Shown in pieces: positions 10,918 to 21,318 of a DNA stretch of 64,000 nt. This DNA comes from Linyphia triangularis. Its lineage: Eukaryota > Arthropoda > Arachnida > Araneae > Linyphiidae. Location: assembly GCA_963978545.1 (NCBI GenBank), contig OZ021731.1, positions 28,182,593 through 28,246,592 of the forward strand, written 5' to 3'. The stretch's first letter is position 1; every line of letters starts with the position of its first letter. Both the position numbers and the translations under genes were made by a program. Under the pieces are notes generated by a model that ran no database searches, had not been told where the DNA came from, and saw nothing but the letters and a program-made list of their open reading frames with translations.

Positions 10918-10931
10918 TTAACTACACTAGA

Positions 10932-11108
10932 TTGGTTGTATTCAGATTATCTGGCGCCGTCAGCAACACGAGGGCTATAATGCGCCGAAACATTTCGTCA
11001 TTTAACAAACCAACATACATTTACAAACACCCATGCCTACACGGGACTCGAACCCGCAACCTCGCGGTCTAGAAGCCATCACGCTAACCACTATACCGTT
11101 TGGTCGGC
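10932..11108 (-). mobile_element. SINE family C, copy C1, 14-bp TSD
   Basis: Family C is a tRNA-derived SINE of about 185 bp. The head carries an A-box-like TATAGTGGTTAGCGTG and a B box GGTTCGAGTCC. The body contains GTTTCGGCGCATTATAGCCC, and the tail ends ATAATCTGAAAACAACCAACC. This copy is reversed and flanked by TTAACTACACTAGA at 10918-10931 and 11109-11122, which shows LINE-mediated insertion. Confidence 0.92.
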
Positions 11109-11236
11109 TTAACTACACTAGAGAAAACATCATACCAAGTCCGTCTGTCTGACTGAGATCAACTGCAGATGCTACTGTTACATGCAATATGTCAAATGAA
11201 AGGTATATCTAAAGGATTGCAATGGCGATTTGCAAA

Positions 11237-11772
11237 GGACATTACCCGCTTTTTTAATTTTTTATTTTTTATTATTCAATTTTAAATGTTTCGAAAAGGC
11301 CATAAGCACAAAAAATTCTATTTACTGCCGTTTTTCTTTTTTTTTTAATTTGCAACCTAAGTTCACTTGTTAGTTTTTAAAAACGACACATTCGGCTCGA
11401 AGCGAATGTGACGTCACTTCATCTGTAACAACTTGGCTTGAAACGCAGCCGCGGAAACCGGTTTTGATAGTTTCTCACAAATCGCGCCAACCAGTATGGG
11501 ATATAACAATTGTCTGCCAAACACATGCCAAACATTTGACAGAAACATCACGAACCAACCATAGAAACGGAAGGATGTCGTGACGTCACAGCTATAAGGT
11601 ATCGTTTTGATCGGATTGTGATCGAACGGGATTTCGGTGCAATTTCTTTTCTTAATATATAAATAACCAAATTTTTTTTAAAGAACTGTTGTTTGAATAT
11701 TCGGAATCGGAAAGAAATTCTTCATAAATATTATCTAATTTCACTCGTTTTTAAATAATGCGGGAATAGTCC
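11237..11772 (+). mobile_element. Family F MITE, copy F1 (THAP-transposon derivative)
   Basis: Inverted ends GGACATTACCCGC and GCGGGAATAGTCC enclose 536 bp. Shared subterminal blocks are TTTCGAAAAGGCCATAAGCA on the left and TTTCTTTTCTTAATATATAA plus TTTCACTCGTTTTTAAA on the right. The same ends and blocks occur in the THAP-carrying element at 48698. Two TGACGTCA sites lie at 11409 and 11581. No coding capacity. The TSD is not clear. Confidence 0.75.
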
Positions 11773-11923
11773 ATGCGTCAATATCTTAGCTAAAATATTG
11801 GATTTTCGGTGACAGGCTGTTTTGCCAAGATTGTTTTCTAACTCTATAACAAGACGACGCTTTAATTTAAAAAAAAAAACTCTTAAGATGGGAGAGATTT
11901 TACTCATGAAAAGTCGTCAAAAT

Positions 11924-12454
11924 TGACTATTTCAGCATCTTTTAAAAACGTGTGAAATTAGTTTATATTTATGAAGAATTTCATTCTGATCCCAAATAGT
12001 ATTTAAACAAAAGTTCTTTAAAAAAAATTAGCTATTCAAATATTAAGAAAAGAAATTGCCTCAAAATCGAGCCAAAACCAGTCCTATCCAAACACTCAAC
12101 AAAATCCGTGACGTCAAGGGTTTCTACAGTTTCTACGGTTATCGTGAAGTTTCTGCCAAATAGTTAGCGTTGGTAGACCATTGCCACATTCCGTACAGGT
12201 TGGCGTGATTTGCGAGAAACTTGCAAATCTGGTTTCCGCTGCCGCATTTCAAGCTAAGATGTTGGCGAAACCGTGACGTCACATTCAATGCCAGCGGAAT
12301 CAATCGTTTTCTAGCCAACGTCTAGCAAGGCAACTTTGATCGCAAATTAAAAAAAAAGAAAATACGCATTGAGCAGAAATTTTTTGTGTTTATGGCCTTT
12401 TCGAAACATTTAGAATTGAATAAAAAAAATTTTTTAAAAATACGGGAGTTGTCC
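11924..12454 (-). mobile_element. Family F MITE, copy F2
   Basis: Reverse orientation. The right end CGGGAGTTGTCC is good; the left end has decayed to GACTATTTCAGCATC. TGACGTCA sites at 12109 and 12274 are placed as in F1. Confidence 0.7.
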
Positions 12455-12624
12455 ATTGTGTATGTATGATGGTATGATGGTATCTGGAATTGATGTCTGA
12501 AAGAAACATGTGTAAAAGCAGCCTTTTATTGTCAATTACTGTCACTATCTAATTTGTTTTGAGGTTTTTTTTACTTATCAATTATTTGTGTTGTTGTTTC
12601 TAATCTCCCTTTTGTCTGACGAAG

Positions 12625-13466
12625 TCAGACAATATCAGTGAAGCCATTGACATTAATGAAGTCTGACACTAGTTGTGGACAGTTATAAATGTCCTCCCAG
12701 TCCAGTCCAAGGCAGTCCAAAATGTGCTGAGGTGATGCCTGTTCTTTTTGGCATTTAGGGCAAAGAGGAAAATTTTTGCTTCCCCCAGAATATGTGAGGC
12801 CTTTAAAGTCGGGACAGACGGGTATTGGTGTGCCTATCACAAGGAAGAGATAGGGAGTGTCCTGGCTTTTTGGCTTTATACCATTCGTGAGACGGAGGTA
12901 TATGCCGCTTTATTTTGATCTATTTTCTTTGAGTATAACTCTTGATATGTGAGTTCTTGAGTAGAGAGGACAGGGTGTTCTAGTCCCTCCTTAGCAAGAG
13001 TGTCAGCCAATTCATTTCCGTGGATGTCTACATGTGACGGGATCCACTGAAAGTGCACTTTGTGCAGTCGGGATATGCTCTTGACTTTGCGTATTATGGA
13101 TAGACTGGTTTTGTCTCCCACGAGGGCCCAGTTTTTGAGGTGTTGAATGGAACTTCGGCTATCGGATAGAATCCATAAGTCTCCGTAGTTGACCTTGCCA
13201 AAGATATTCTCTAAACCCAGGTCAATTGCTATTAATTCGCTTCGAAAGACAGAGCAGAAATCTGGATTACGTTGTTTAATAGAATGTTTCTCTACGGGCG
13301 TTTCTATATAAATTCCACTGCCTGCCTGTATATCTATTTTGCTGCCATCTGTATAGATTTTGATGTCAATTGAAGGAATTTGATTAATAATTTCCAATGC
13401 CAATTGCCTAAGAAATTCCGGACAACATTCATTCTTATTAAGTGTGGTGGCAATTATTTGTAGTTT
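12625..13466 (-). pseudogene. Non-LTR retrotransposon 3' fragment: RNase H domain and C-terminal zinc knuckle, frameshifted
   Basis: The main reading frame (13466 down to 12876) is an RNase H domain with all four acidic positions visible: D in IYTDGSK, E in FRSELIAIDLG, D in WILSDSRSS, and D in SHVDIHGNELADTLAK. The frame then breaks. HEWYKAKKPGHSL is read in another frame, and the last part (12840-12625) carries LCPKCQKEQASPQHILDCLG, the C-terminal Cys/His motif of arthropod R1/Jockey/I-like ORF2 proteins, ending before a TAG stop. At least two frameshifts and the loss of endonuclease and reverse transcriptase make it a dead 5'-truncated copy. The zinc-knuckle tail looks like spider LINEs I remember; a database search would settle that. 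Confidence 0.85.
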
Positions 13467-13485
13467 CTGTTATGAAAACTTTGAA

Positions 13486-13985
13486 GGACCGTTCCCGCAT
13501 TTTTTAAAAATGAGTGAAACAGTTTATATTTATGAAAAATTTCTTTCCGATTCCAAATATTCAAACAAAAATTCTTAAAAAAAATCAGTTATTTAAATAT
13601 TAAGAAAAGAAACTGCTCCGAAACTCTGTCCGATCTCAGTCCGATTAAAACGATTCGTTATAGCTGTGACGTCAAAACATCCTTCCGCTTCTATGGTTAT
13701 CGTGAGGTTTCTGCCAAATTTTTGCTGTGTGTTTGGTAAACAATTGTTATATTCCTTACCTATTGGCGCGACTTGCAGGAAACTTGCAAAACTGGTTTCC
13801 GCTGCTACGTTTTAAGCCAAGTTGTTTCAGATCAAGTGGCGTCACATTCTCTTCGAGCCGAATGTGTCGTTTTTCCCACTAAAACTAACAAGCGAACTTA
13901 GGTTACAAATTAAGTAAAAAAGTTTGGCCTTTCGAAACATTTAGAATTGAATAAAATAATAATTATAAAAAAATACGGGAGTTGT
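13486..13985 (-). mobile_element. Family F MITE, copy F3
   Basis: Left end GGACCGTTCCCGC, right end TACGGGAGTTG. Subterminal blocks as in F1 in reverse. One exact TGACGTCA remains at 13667; the second site is mutated (GTGGCGTCAC near 13840). Confidence 0.7.
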
Positions 13986-14366
13986 GTATTCCATTTCAAC
14001 TTGCATGTTTTAAACTTATACGTTTTACTAGTTCCAAACAATTGCGCCACATGTGGGAGAAAACCTGGAAAATTCCCAACGGTCACGATCGTCACTTGTA
14101 TAAAAAAAAAAAAAAAAAAAAATTGAAAGTGAAACTGCAGAGCGTATTGCATGTTAGGCTAGTCCGGGTACTAAATCCGATCAATTTTACTTAGAATTAA
14201 GTATTTAAATTAACAAAAATTTATTTGTTTTTTTGTGTGTGCAAGAAACATTAAAATAATTAAAATTGGTGACAATTATGAGAAAAATTTGCGACCAATC
14301 AATCTTTTCTTTTAAATATCTTAAAGTTCAGAAGAAAAAAGAATCGTTAACTGTCACCTACATATT

Positions 14367-14702
14367 ACATAATGGATTATTTTACGCATAAAGTTAGTAC
14401 TCAAGTATTGTTTTACCATTAATCTTAAGCTTTGAAAGGTTAAAGGTAAAACAATTCTGAAGTACTATTTTTTTTACGTGATATAATCCATTATGGTTGG
14501 TTGGTAGGAGTTAAGCGGCTCCAGGACAGCACGAGTGCTATAATGCGCCGAAACATTCGTCATTTAACAAGCCAGCATACATTTACAAACACCCATGCCT
14601 TACACGGGACTCGAACCCGCAGCCTCGCGGTCTAGAAGCCGGTACGCTAACCACTATACCGTTTGGTCGGCCATACTGCGCCATATAATCCATTATGTAA
14701 TA
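14367..14702. mobile_element. Small MITE with ends ACATAATGGATTAT, split by a SINE
   Basis: The inverted ends ACATAATGGATTAT and ATAATCCATTATGT, together with an internal near-palindrome around 14430, make a foldback of about 145 bp once the SINE is removed. Confidence 0.65.
14496..14682 (-). mobile_element. SINE family C, copy C2, 15-bp TSD
   Basis: Reverse copy flanked by ATATAATCCATTATG at 14481-14495 and 14683-14697. The duplicated target is the end of the host MITE. Confidence 0.92.
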
Positions 14703-15120
14703 TTGATAAGGTTATTAAAGGTATTGCATTGTTCTAAATTAAAACTAAATTTTGTGTGATTTGTAACTCTGTTCCGTTTTATCCGTTCAATACGTTTGAA
14801 CCTTATGGCGGCGATCAATTGTTAACGAATATGTAATAAACCACATTTTCCGTCCTTAATACAGCTGTTTAAATTTTTTATCTAAATATAAAATATTATA
14901 AAACTATTCTTGCTAGCTGATAAAAAAAAAAGTATTATATCGAACTGGAGTTATATTAAATAACAACAACAATAATTACACTAAAAGTCGAAGGAAAAGC
15001 TAGTACTGTGTAGGTCGATCGTTTAACGGAGGGTAAGGAATTACCCCCCTGGAAGTACGTTTTCCAGCAACTTAGACTGACCCAAACTCGTTTCTCTTTA
15101 CTTGTTATGGGTTTCTGGTG

Positions 15121-15332
15121 ATCACGTGACGCTTGTGACGTCACACGTATGATCTAAAGTGCGTTTAACTGAAGTGTTTGGCTGGGCATTCGCTTCCCTG
15201 TCCTTCTATATCTTGGAGCTCTGGTTGTTGTTTAAAAAGTCGTTTGTTTTTTCTATTATTATTCAACTTTACACTGCTGATATAGAATTTGTATTAAATA
15301 ACTACATTGTAAGGAAGAAGTTGACTAGAGAA
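15121..15332 (+). promoter_or_regulatory. Promoter-like block and candidate 5' untranslated exon
   Basis: ATCACGTGAC (E-box) and TGACGTCA (15136-15143) lie about 20 bp apart, followed by about 190 bp without a convincing repeat match. This segment ends AGAGAA before GTAAGTAC, a strong 5' splice site (GT at 15333-15334). The next good coding exon on this strand is the THAP exon at 20553, which opens with a strong acceptor and a short untranslated stretch before its ATG. A first exon for that gene is a reasonable inference but not shown. Confidence 0.4.
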
Positions 15333-15459
15333 GTAAGTACTTTTTTTTTTTTTTATTGAAATCTACTATGAGCCCTGTACTTAAAAGTTCAAAACCTATA
15401 CCTAATTGATCCGTGTTACACGAAAAAAAGGTTATCGCTATTTTTTTTTTTTTTTTTTA

Positions 15460-16430
15460 ATATTAACTTTGATTTTGTGTGTCTTTGGCAGGAAAATCTG
15501 AGGAGGCCTAATTAATAAAATTCCCGTCATTCAATCGAGCTGAAACTTGGCAGATAGGTTCGATGTCGATGACAATGCATTCTATCGAATTTGGGGCTGT
15601 TTCTGTGACTAAAAGGTCACTTTTACGGAATATTAACAATCCAACTTGCTGTCATCCAATCGCGCTAAAATAGCATTCAACTGACCATTGAAGAAACTCT
15701 TTCCCATTGCCAAAAATTTGTTTAATAATTAAATAATAAGATGTTTTAATCAGAATAAATAAATGATATTTGGATGTGAGTGCATAAATTCGGGTTCATT
15801 TTTAATCAATAAATTTCGAAACGTAGCTTGCCTCGCATTTCACTGATAGAAATGTTTTTGATATTTAAAATTACAGTAGAGTCCTGATTATCCGAGTTAA
15901 TGTGGACCAAGACCAATTCGGATAACCGAAAAACTCGGTTAAAGCGAAAATTAAAAATAAAATAAATCGTATCGGTTTAAATGTATGTTTTGACAAGTAC
16001 AAATGTTATACTATAGGTAAACCACATGCAATTAATAATATATAGTAATGCTTAAAGAGTTCTCTTACTTAAGACCTTGAGCGACGCGATAGGAGGAGCA
16101 GTGTCATACAATGAAAAGGAATGTAAACATTTTGTTTTCTTGAGTGTTTGAGAGATCAAGTACCAATTTTTTTACGGTACTAGTTTTGACAAAGGAAAAT
16201 ATCAGGGGTAAAAGAAATATTATCTGGCTCGGTTAAAGAGGAAACTCGGATAACCGGGGCTCGGATAATCGGGGTTTAACTGTAGATGCAAACATCAAGC
16301 ACACGCTGTTTACAGAATCGGCGCTGGGTTAATGAATATAAAAATTGGCAGGGGGGGGGGGGGGCATATAAAGGATTTATATTAAAAACTTGGGTTTTAT
16401 GGGTTATATTATTTTAATATGCAGAGTGTT
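15460..16430 (+). repeat. Family E interspersed repeat, copy E1 (split by Tigger-like MITE)
   Basis: Family E spans about 550 bp. It starts near ATATTAACTTTGATTTTGTG and contains GCTGAAACTTGGCAGATAGG and GACAATGCATTCTATC. It ends GGATTTATATTAAAAACTT and TTTTATGGGTTATATTATT. Both edges contain a (TTTA)n-like or AT-rich core. Ends look partly inverted (AATCCTTTATATTAA against GGATTTATATTAA). Class unknown; at least nine copies lie in the window. Confidence 0.75.
15874..16282. mobile_element. Tigger/pogo-like MITE, TA target, inside E1
   Basis: Ends CAGTAGAGTCCTGATTATCC and GGATAATCGGGGTTTAACTG are inverted, with TA on both sides (15872-15873, 16283-16284). Removing it restores the E consensus TTTAAAATTAGATGCAAAC. 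Length 409 bp, no transposase. Confidence 0.88.
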
Positions 16431-16792
16431 TATAATTAGCGTTCAACTTTCAAAAAACTGTAAAAAAAAAAACTACTGGTCAGAATTATCTGAAATTCGA
16501 CTTGTTATACCCGAAGAATTCACATCCGAATATTTATTTCCGAGCTTAAGAACTTCACGAGGATATACTGCACCGAAACATCCTCCCATCGAGGCTATTA
16601 TTGATGTTTTCTCCAGCAAGAGCTAATATGCGGGACTATATAAACAGCGTCGTAATTCGGAGCTGAACATTTGCCAAAACTCTGTTTGCCTTCTTCTAGA
16701 ATTTTTAACTAGTACAATTTCATCAGCGATGCAAGAACCCTTAAGGCAATTTAATAAAAAATTTTAACCGAGCTAACTTAAATTTATTGTAG
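16431..16792. other. Unassigned sequence and a repeated segment
   Basis: A short open frame at 16390-16626 has no recognised domain. The part 16710-16792 (CAGCGATGCAAGAACC) recurs at 20065-20145 as another low-copy repeat. Confidence 0.4.
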
Positions 16793-17205
16793 TTGTTTGG
16801 TTGGTTGTATTCAGATTATCTGGCGCCATCAGCAACACGAGGGCTATAATGCTCCGAACATTCGCCATTGGACAAGCCAACATACATTTACACACGGGAC
16901 TCGGAACCCACAACCTCGCGGTCTATACTAAACTTCAACTTAACTAGACATCACTTAGATAATAGATCGTGACAGTGCTCATAGGTATTTAATCCATTTT
17001 GGCGGAGTGAAGACATTATTCTCGCCAAACCTTATAGCCTTTTGTTCTCTACAGGGTTGTGGTTTGGCGAACATTATGCTTTCACGCCGCCAAAATGGAT
17101 TAAATACCTATGAGCACTGTTACTATCTACCGACTAAGTGATGTCTAGTTAAGTTGAAGTTTAGTATAGAAGCTAGCACGCTAACCACTATACCGTTTGG
17201 TCGGC
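16793..17205 (-). mobile_element. SINE family C, copy C3, 14-bp TSD, split by a MITE
   Basis: Flanked by TAAATTTATTGTAG at 16779-16792 and 17206-17219. The SINE body is interrupted in its tRNA-like head by the 241-bp element at 16926-17166. Confidence 0.9.
16926..17166. mobile_element. Palindromic MITE, TA target, inside SINE C3
   Basis: Ends TACTAAACTTCAACTTAAC and its complement are flanked by TA (16924-16925, 17167-17168). The arms extend about 90 bp (CTCATAGGTATTTAATCC is mirrored on the other side). Mariner-type MITE. Confidence 0.9.
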
Positions 17206-17394
17206 TAAATTTATTGTAGAGCAAATTTGCTTTCTACAAAGTTTTGAAACATTTCGGAATTGATTTTCATTTTGGAAACCCGGTATTATTCAGCCAATTC
17301 GCGACAAAAGTAGAGGGTTATACGATGCGCTGATCCGGATCGATAAGCGGTTTGGGGAGGAATGTGTGACACTTGCATGCATAATCGGTATTTG

Positions 17395-18030
17395 CATGCA
17401 CATTAAGTGGAAGTCCTTGTAAAAATGATTCCCTATACTCGCTATGTTACAATCGTCTCGCCCAGTGCATTAAGAAACTACTTTCTATAAAACTTTGACA
17501 TTTGGTGACGGCCGACCAAACGGTATAGTGGTTAACGTGCCAGCTTCTAGACAGCGAGGTTGCGGGTTCCGAGTCCCGGGTTAGGCATGGGTGTTTGTAA
17601 GTGTATGTTGGCTTGTCTAATGACGAATGTTTCGGAGCATTGTAGCCCTCGTGTTGCTGACGGCGCCGGATAATCTGAAAACAACCAACCGACCGACTTT
17701 TGGTGAGTAGGTAAAAAAAAAGATTATTGAATTAAATGACGTAAATTGTGTTCTTTTTATACTTATCTATTATAAATGAAAATTAAAATTGCAAAGGACG
17801 ACACCAGGTGGAGCCACTGCATATCCTTTGGCGTAAAGTTTTCAAATATAAAATAAAATATATTAGACGCTATTTTCGAGTTTTTAATTTATGTCATTTC
17901 ATTAGGTGATCTTTTTCGTACCTAACTCACCAAATATCAAGGTTTTATGGAAAATAGTTTCTAAATGCACTGGACGAGACGATTGTAACATAGCGGAATC
18001 ATCTTTACAAGGACTTTCTCTTAAAACAGG
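17395..18030. mobile_element. Foldback MITE H with long arms, hosting a SINE
   Basis: The arm AAGTCCTTGTAAAAATGATT...GTTACAATCGTCTCG (17410-17508 plus 17695-17715) is repeated in reverse at 17905-18020. A single-arm fragment recurs at 52845-52925. No coding seen. Confidence 0.75.
17509..17694 (+). mobile_element. SINE family C, copy C4
   Basis: Full-length forward copy. TSD GACATTTGGTGA at 17497-17508 and GACTTTTGGTGA at 17695-17706 (one mismatch). Confidence 0.9.
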
Positions 18031-18194
18031 TGTATGTACAAAGTCTTTCAGAAAAAACTACCTAGTTTTGAAATGACGTAATCGCCAAACAGTGAGAGAC
18101 ATAAAGAAGAGACTAGTCTTAGGTTGAATAGACAGGTACGGAATTTTAAACACACCGGTTTGTAAATTTGATTGATGGGAGGAAAATTTAATGA

Positions 18195-18345
18195 CGGCTG
18201 CGTATGGTTAACCGATGAGACACAGTTTAATTTGGACGGATTCGTCAAGAGACAAAACTGGTGAATGTGGGGTACTAAAAAACCCTTCTGTGTCGGATTT
18301 CACTGCCTACCACAAGTATCTTATGGCTCTTTTTCGTGAGTTGAA
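18195..18345 (+). pseudogene. Tc1/mariner-family transposase remnant
   Basis: One frame reads CVWLTDETQFNLDGFVKRQN followed by W, a stop, then MWGTKKPF. This matches the conserved core of Tc3/mariner-like transposases, where the Asp in the TDE motif belongs to the catalytic triad and is followed by a WG pair. A stop codon between the two blocks and missing flanks show decay. Sequence at 18048-18130 may be more of the same remnant. Confidence 0.65.
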
Positions 18346-18509
18346 ACGATAAACTAGGGCAAAAAACACCTTAGTCAATGGCACGGAATTGGTGATTTTC
18401 TTCGTAATGAGGTATGAAAACTTGATCTGAGCTCAAAACCGTTTAAATAAGTTGTAATTGCATTTAAAAAGGCTGAAATACATAAAAAGGAGTTGTATGA
18501 GGTAACCTT

Positions 18510-19235
18510 TAAATCCTTTATATTAACTTCGATTTTGTGTGTCGATGGCGACTGAATCTGAGGTGGCTTAATTAACCTAACCCCCTTGACGTCATCCAAT
18601 CGAGCTGGAACTTGGCAGATAGGTTTTGATGTCGTTGACAATGCATTCTATCGAATTTTGGCGGCTGTGACTGTCACTAAAAGATCACTTTTACGGACCA
18701 CTAATAAACCAACTTCCCTTGCTCCAATGCCGACCAAACGGTATAGTGGTTAGCGTGCTGGCTTCTAGACCACGAGGTTGCGGGTTCGAGTCCCGTGTTT
18801 GGCATGGGTGTTTGTAAATGTATGTTGGTTTGTTAAATGACGAAATGTTTCGGCGCATTATAGCCCTCGGGTTGCTGACGGCGCCAGATAATCTGAATAC
18901 ATCCAACCAACCCTTGCTCCAATCGCTTTAAAATAGCACTGAACCGACCATTGTTGAAGCTCTTTCCTGTTGAAAATTTTTTTTTTTAATAAATAAATAA
19001 TAAAATTACTTTCATCAGAATAAATAAATGATATTTGGATGTGTGAGCATAAATTCCCGTTCATTTTTAATAAATTTTGAAACTTAGTTTACCGCACATT
19101 TTGGTCATAGAAATGTTTTTGATGTTTAAAATTAGATGCAAACACCAAGCACACGCTGTTTACAAAATCGGCGTTGTGTTAATGAATATAAAAATTAGCA
19201 ATGCATAAAAAAGATTTATATTAAAAACTTTGTTT
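18510..19235 (+). repeat. Family E repeat, copy E2 (split by SINE C5)
   Basis: Near full-length, with both ends of the consensus. One TGACGTCA at 18587 lies in its left part. Confidence 0.8.
18729..18910 (+). mobile_element. SINE family C, copy C5, 13-bp TSD
   Basis: Flanked by CCCTTGCTCCAAT at 18716-18728 and 18911-18923; inserted in E2. Confidence 0.93.
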
Positions 19236-19237
19236 TT

Positions 19238-19530
19238 GTTTTGTTTTGTTTTTTGGAACTACGGACTGTCTATTTCTGCCACTTATAAAGTGCTTAACAC
19301 AGCCAAATACGTCTCGTAATTTTGAGCATCTAGAAGAATACGAGATCGAAATATTCTAGTGTAAACACCTCTCTCCGACGCCACCACACCAACGAGAGGA
19401 CATTGAGGTCACGACAGATTTAATGTGCACCAGCCCCCATTAGGTACACACCGATATTTTGGCAGACAGAGGACAGAACCCACAACCCTCCGGTTATGAG
19501 CTCGATACTCTACCGCAAGGTTATCGGTGC
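19238..19530 (-). mobile_element. SINE family K, near full length
   Basis: On the minus strand it starts GGCACCGATAACCTTGCGG, a tRNA-like head with a B-box-like GGGTTCTGTCC. The body contains TCGGTGTGTACCTAATGGGG and CGTCGGAGAGAGGTGTTTAC, and the tail is (CAAAA)n. A 5'-truncated copy lies at 62593-62776. The two share more than 150 bp. Confidence 0.75.
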
Positions 19531-19627
19531 CCTTTTTCTTTTTTAACTTTTTTTTTATGGGATATGTTTATTTTAGTCATTTTAGCCTTCATTATTGTTG
19601 TATTCATTTCTTCTTCTTCTTTTTTTG

Positions 19628-19796
19628 GTTGGTTGGTTGTTTTCAGATTACCTGGCGCCGTCACGAGGGCTATAATTCGCCGAAACATTCGTCATTAGAC
19701 AAGCCAACATACATTTACAAACACCCATGCCTAACACGGGACTCGAACCCGCAACCTAAAAGCTATCACGCTAACCACTCTACCGTTTGGTCGGCC
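19628..19796 (-). mobile_element. SINE family C, copy C6
   Basis: Reverse copy from tail (GGTTGGTTGG) to head (CCGTTTGGTCGGCC), with a small deletion in the tRNA-like part. TSD not clear because it sits in a CTT-rich stretch. Confidence 0.85.
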
Positions 19797-19868
19797 TTCT
19801 TTCTTTGGAGCTGGGCTGCTAGGAGTGTGCCTCTTTGCGTGGATTATCCCTGTATCTGGTTCCCTTTA

Positions 19869-20053
19869 GCCGACCAAACGGTATAGTGGTTAGCGTACTA
19901 GCTTCTAGACCACGAGATTGCAGGTTCCGAGTCCCGTATTAGGCATGGGTGTTTGTAAATGTATGTTGGCTTGTCTAATGACGTATGTTTCGGCGCATTA
20001 TAGCCCTCGTGTTGCTGACGGCGCCAGATAATCTGAAAACAACCAACCAGCCA
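19869..20053 (+). mobile_element. SINE family C, copy C7
   Basis: Full-length forward copy, GCCGACCAAACGG to AACAACCAACCAG. Confidence 0.88.
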
Positions 20054-20157
20054 AAATACAATTTCACCAGCGATGCAAGAACCTTTAAGGCAACTTATAG
20101 CTAACTTAAATTTATTGTAGAACAAACTTGCTTTCTGCAAAGTTATAGACTAAGAGG

Positions 20158-20344
20158 TTGGTTGGTTGGTTGTTTTCAGATTATCTGGCGCCGTCAGCAG
20201 CACGAGGGCTATAATGCGCCGAAACATTCGTCATTAGACAAGCCAACGTACATTTACAAACACCCATGCCATACACGGGACTCGGAACCCGCAACCTCGC
20301 GGTCTAGAAGCTAGCACGCTAACCACTATACCGTTTGATCGACT
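20158..20344 (-). mobile_element. SINE family C, copy C8, inserted in the end of MITE B7
   Basis: Flanked by ATAGACTAAGAGG (20145-20157) and ATAGACTGAGAGG (20345-20357), 13 bp with one mismatch. The target is the MITE B terminus. Confidence 0.88.
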
Positions 20345-20345
20345 A

Positions 20346-20523
20346 TAGACTGAGAGGCGACTGCATCTTTAGGTACCTCATCGAATATCATTCTGAATTT
20401 TTTATGGAATGTGGAGAAAAGTTGGTAGATTACGAATCCACTGGTCTGCCGTGGCAAAAATGGCCGAAACTGGTCAAAAATCTACTTTGATAATCCACTA
20501 CCAGATAATCTGAAAACAACCAA
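20346..20523. mobile_element. MITE B7 fragment (one arm) fused to a 3' scrap of SINE C
   Basis: One inverted arm of MITE B (from GACTGAGAGGCGACTGC) runs to about 20489. It is followed by CCAGATAATCTGAAAACAAC, the last bases of SINE C, ending only about 30 bp before the THAP exon acceptor. Confidence 0.75.
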
Positions 20524-20552
20524 CTGATTCCCTTTCATTTTTCCGTTTCCAG

Positions 20553-20960
20553 GCAAGTATGGGCCGCAAATGCTGCGTTCCCGGTTGCCGATCGAATTAC
20601 CAATCCGAGTCCGGATACACGTCCACTTTCCAGTTCCCGACATCAGCGGATCAGAGATCTCTCTGGATTCGCGCTATCAACCGAGTGGACTACAACCCGA
20701 GCGGTACTGCCACGGTGTGCATCAAACATTTCGAGGCGAGGTTTGTCATCAGGGAAGACAGAGTGACCAGGGACGACGGAAGCCTCTTGGTCGTCGCCAG
20801 GAAGAAGCTGGCCCTCACCGCTGACGCAGTTCCGACCCTGTTTCCAGACAAGCAGAAATCGCAGAGGAAGAAAAAGAAACCCGCTGTTAGGAAGAGATTG
20901 AAGAAGAGTGGACCGCTGGTCGATTCTATCAAGATCGAGTCGGCTCAATCTGTTTCGGCG
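20553..20960 (+). CDS. THAP domain zinc-finger protein, exon with complete THAP domain
   Basis: The exon follows a strong acceptor (pyrimidine tract, TTTCCAG ending at 20552). It starts translation at ATG 20559 and ends at 20960 before GTAAGTAAAA, phase 0, giving 134 codons. Residues 1-95 form a full C2CH THAP DNA-binding domain: C5, C10, C54 and H57, the same spacing as human THAP1. Also present are the invariant FQFP proline, W36, the F after H57, and an AVPTLF box at 90-95. A lysine-rich block (QRKKKKPAVRKRLKK) follows, probably a nuclear signal. Codon use is GC-richer than the surroundings and the frame is intact, so this looks like a working host gene. Later exons are not found in the window. 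It differs from the other four THAP exons here in having no intron inside the domain. Confidence 0.88.
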
Positions 20961-20970
20961 GTAAGTAAAA
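20961..20970 (+). other. Splice donor of the THAP exon
   Basis: GTAAGTAAAA directly after codon GCG; strong match to the 5' splice consensus. Confidence 0.7.
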
Positions 20971-21062
20971 TGTCTGATTTGGCGATTCTCTGGATGACCA
21001 AGGGTGAAAATCTTCCTCGTGTATGCGGATTTCTGCTTTCCCCCCCCCCCCCCCGAGAAGTT

Positions 21063-21245
21063 CCCATCTGATGGCTGTGTGGTTAGCGCTGTGGCCACGC
21101 ATGTTAAAGGTTTCGGGTTCGAATCCTGGATTAGGCATGGGTGTTCATTGTGGTTCGGAATCCACGTTAAGCTGTAGATACCGGTCTGATTAGTCATTGT
21201 GCATAAAAATTGGTCGTTGAGCGTATAAATCAACCAACCAACCGA
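21063..21245 (+). mobile_element. SINE family D, copy D2
   Basis: Family D: tRNA-like head GATGGCTGTGTGGTTAGCGC with B box GGTTCGAATCC, then TTAGGCATGGGTGTTC, TCGGAATCCACGTTAAGCTG and tail CAACCAACC. Full-length forward copy in the intron after the THAP exon. Confidence 0.88.
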
Positions 21246-21318
21246 GAAGTTAGTGGACTTTATCAAACTAAACTTGCCCAAAATCTCACCAGGAAAAAAA
21301 TTTCTGGCTGCAGTAATA

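Noticed and set aside
16390..16626. 78-codon frame ending in PIEAIIDVFSSKS
   Set aside because: No domain recognised, it overlaps the end of E1, and there is no splice or start support.
17511..17585. tRNA-like genes (A and B boxes) at this and a dozen other places
   Set aside because: Each is the head of a SINE C, D or K copy with TSDs and a non-tRNA body; none folds as a clean complete tRNA.
20643..21281. 212-codon minus-strand frame opposite the THAP exon
   Set aside because: It runs antisense to a clear THAP domain and ends in a SINE D; it is a shadow.
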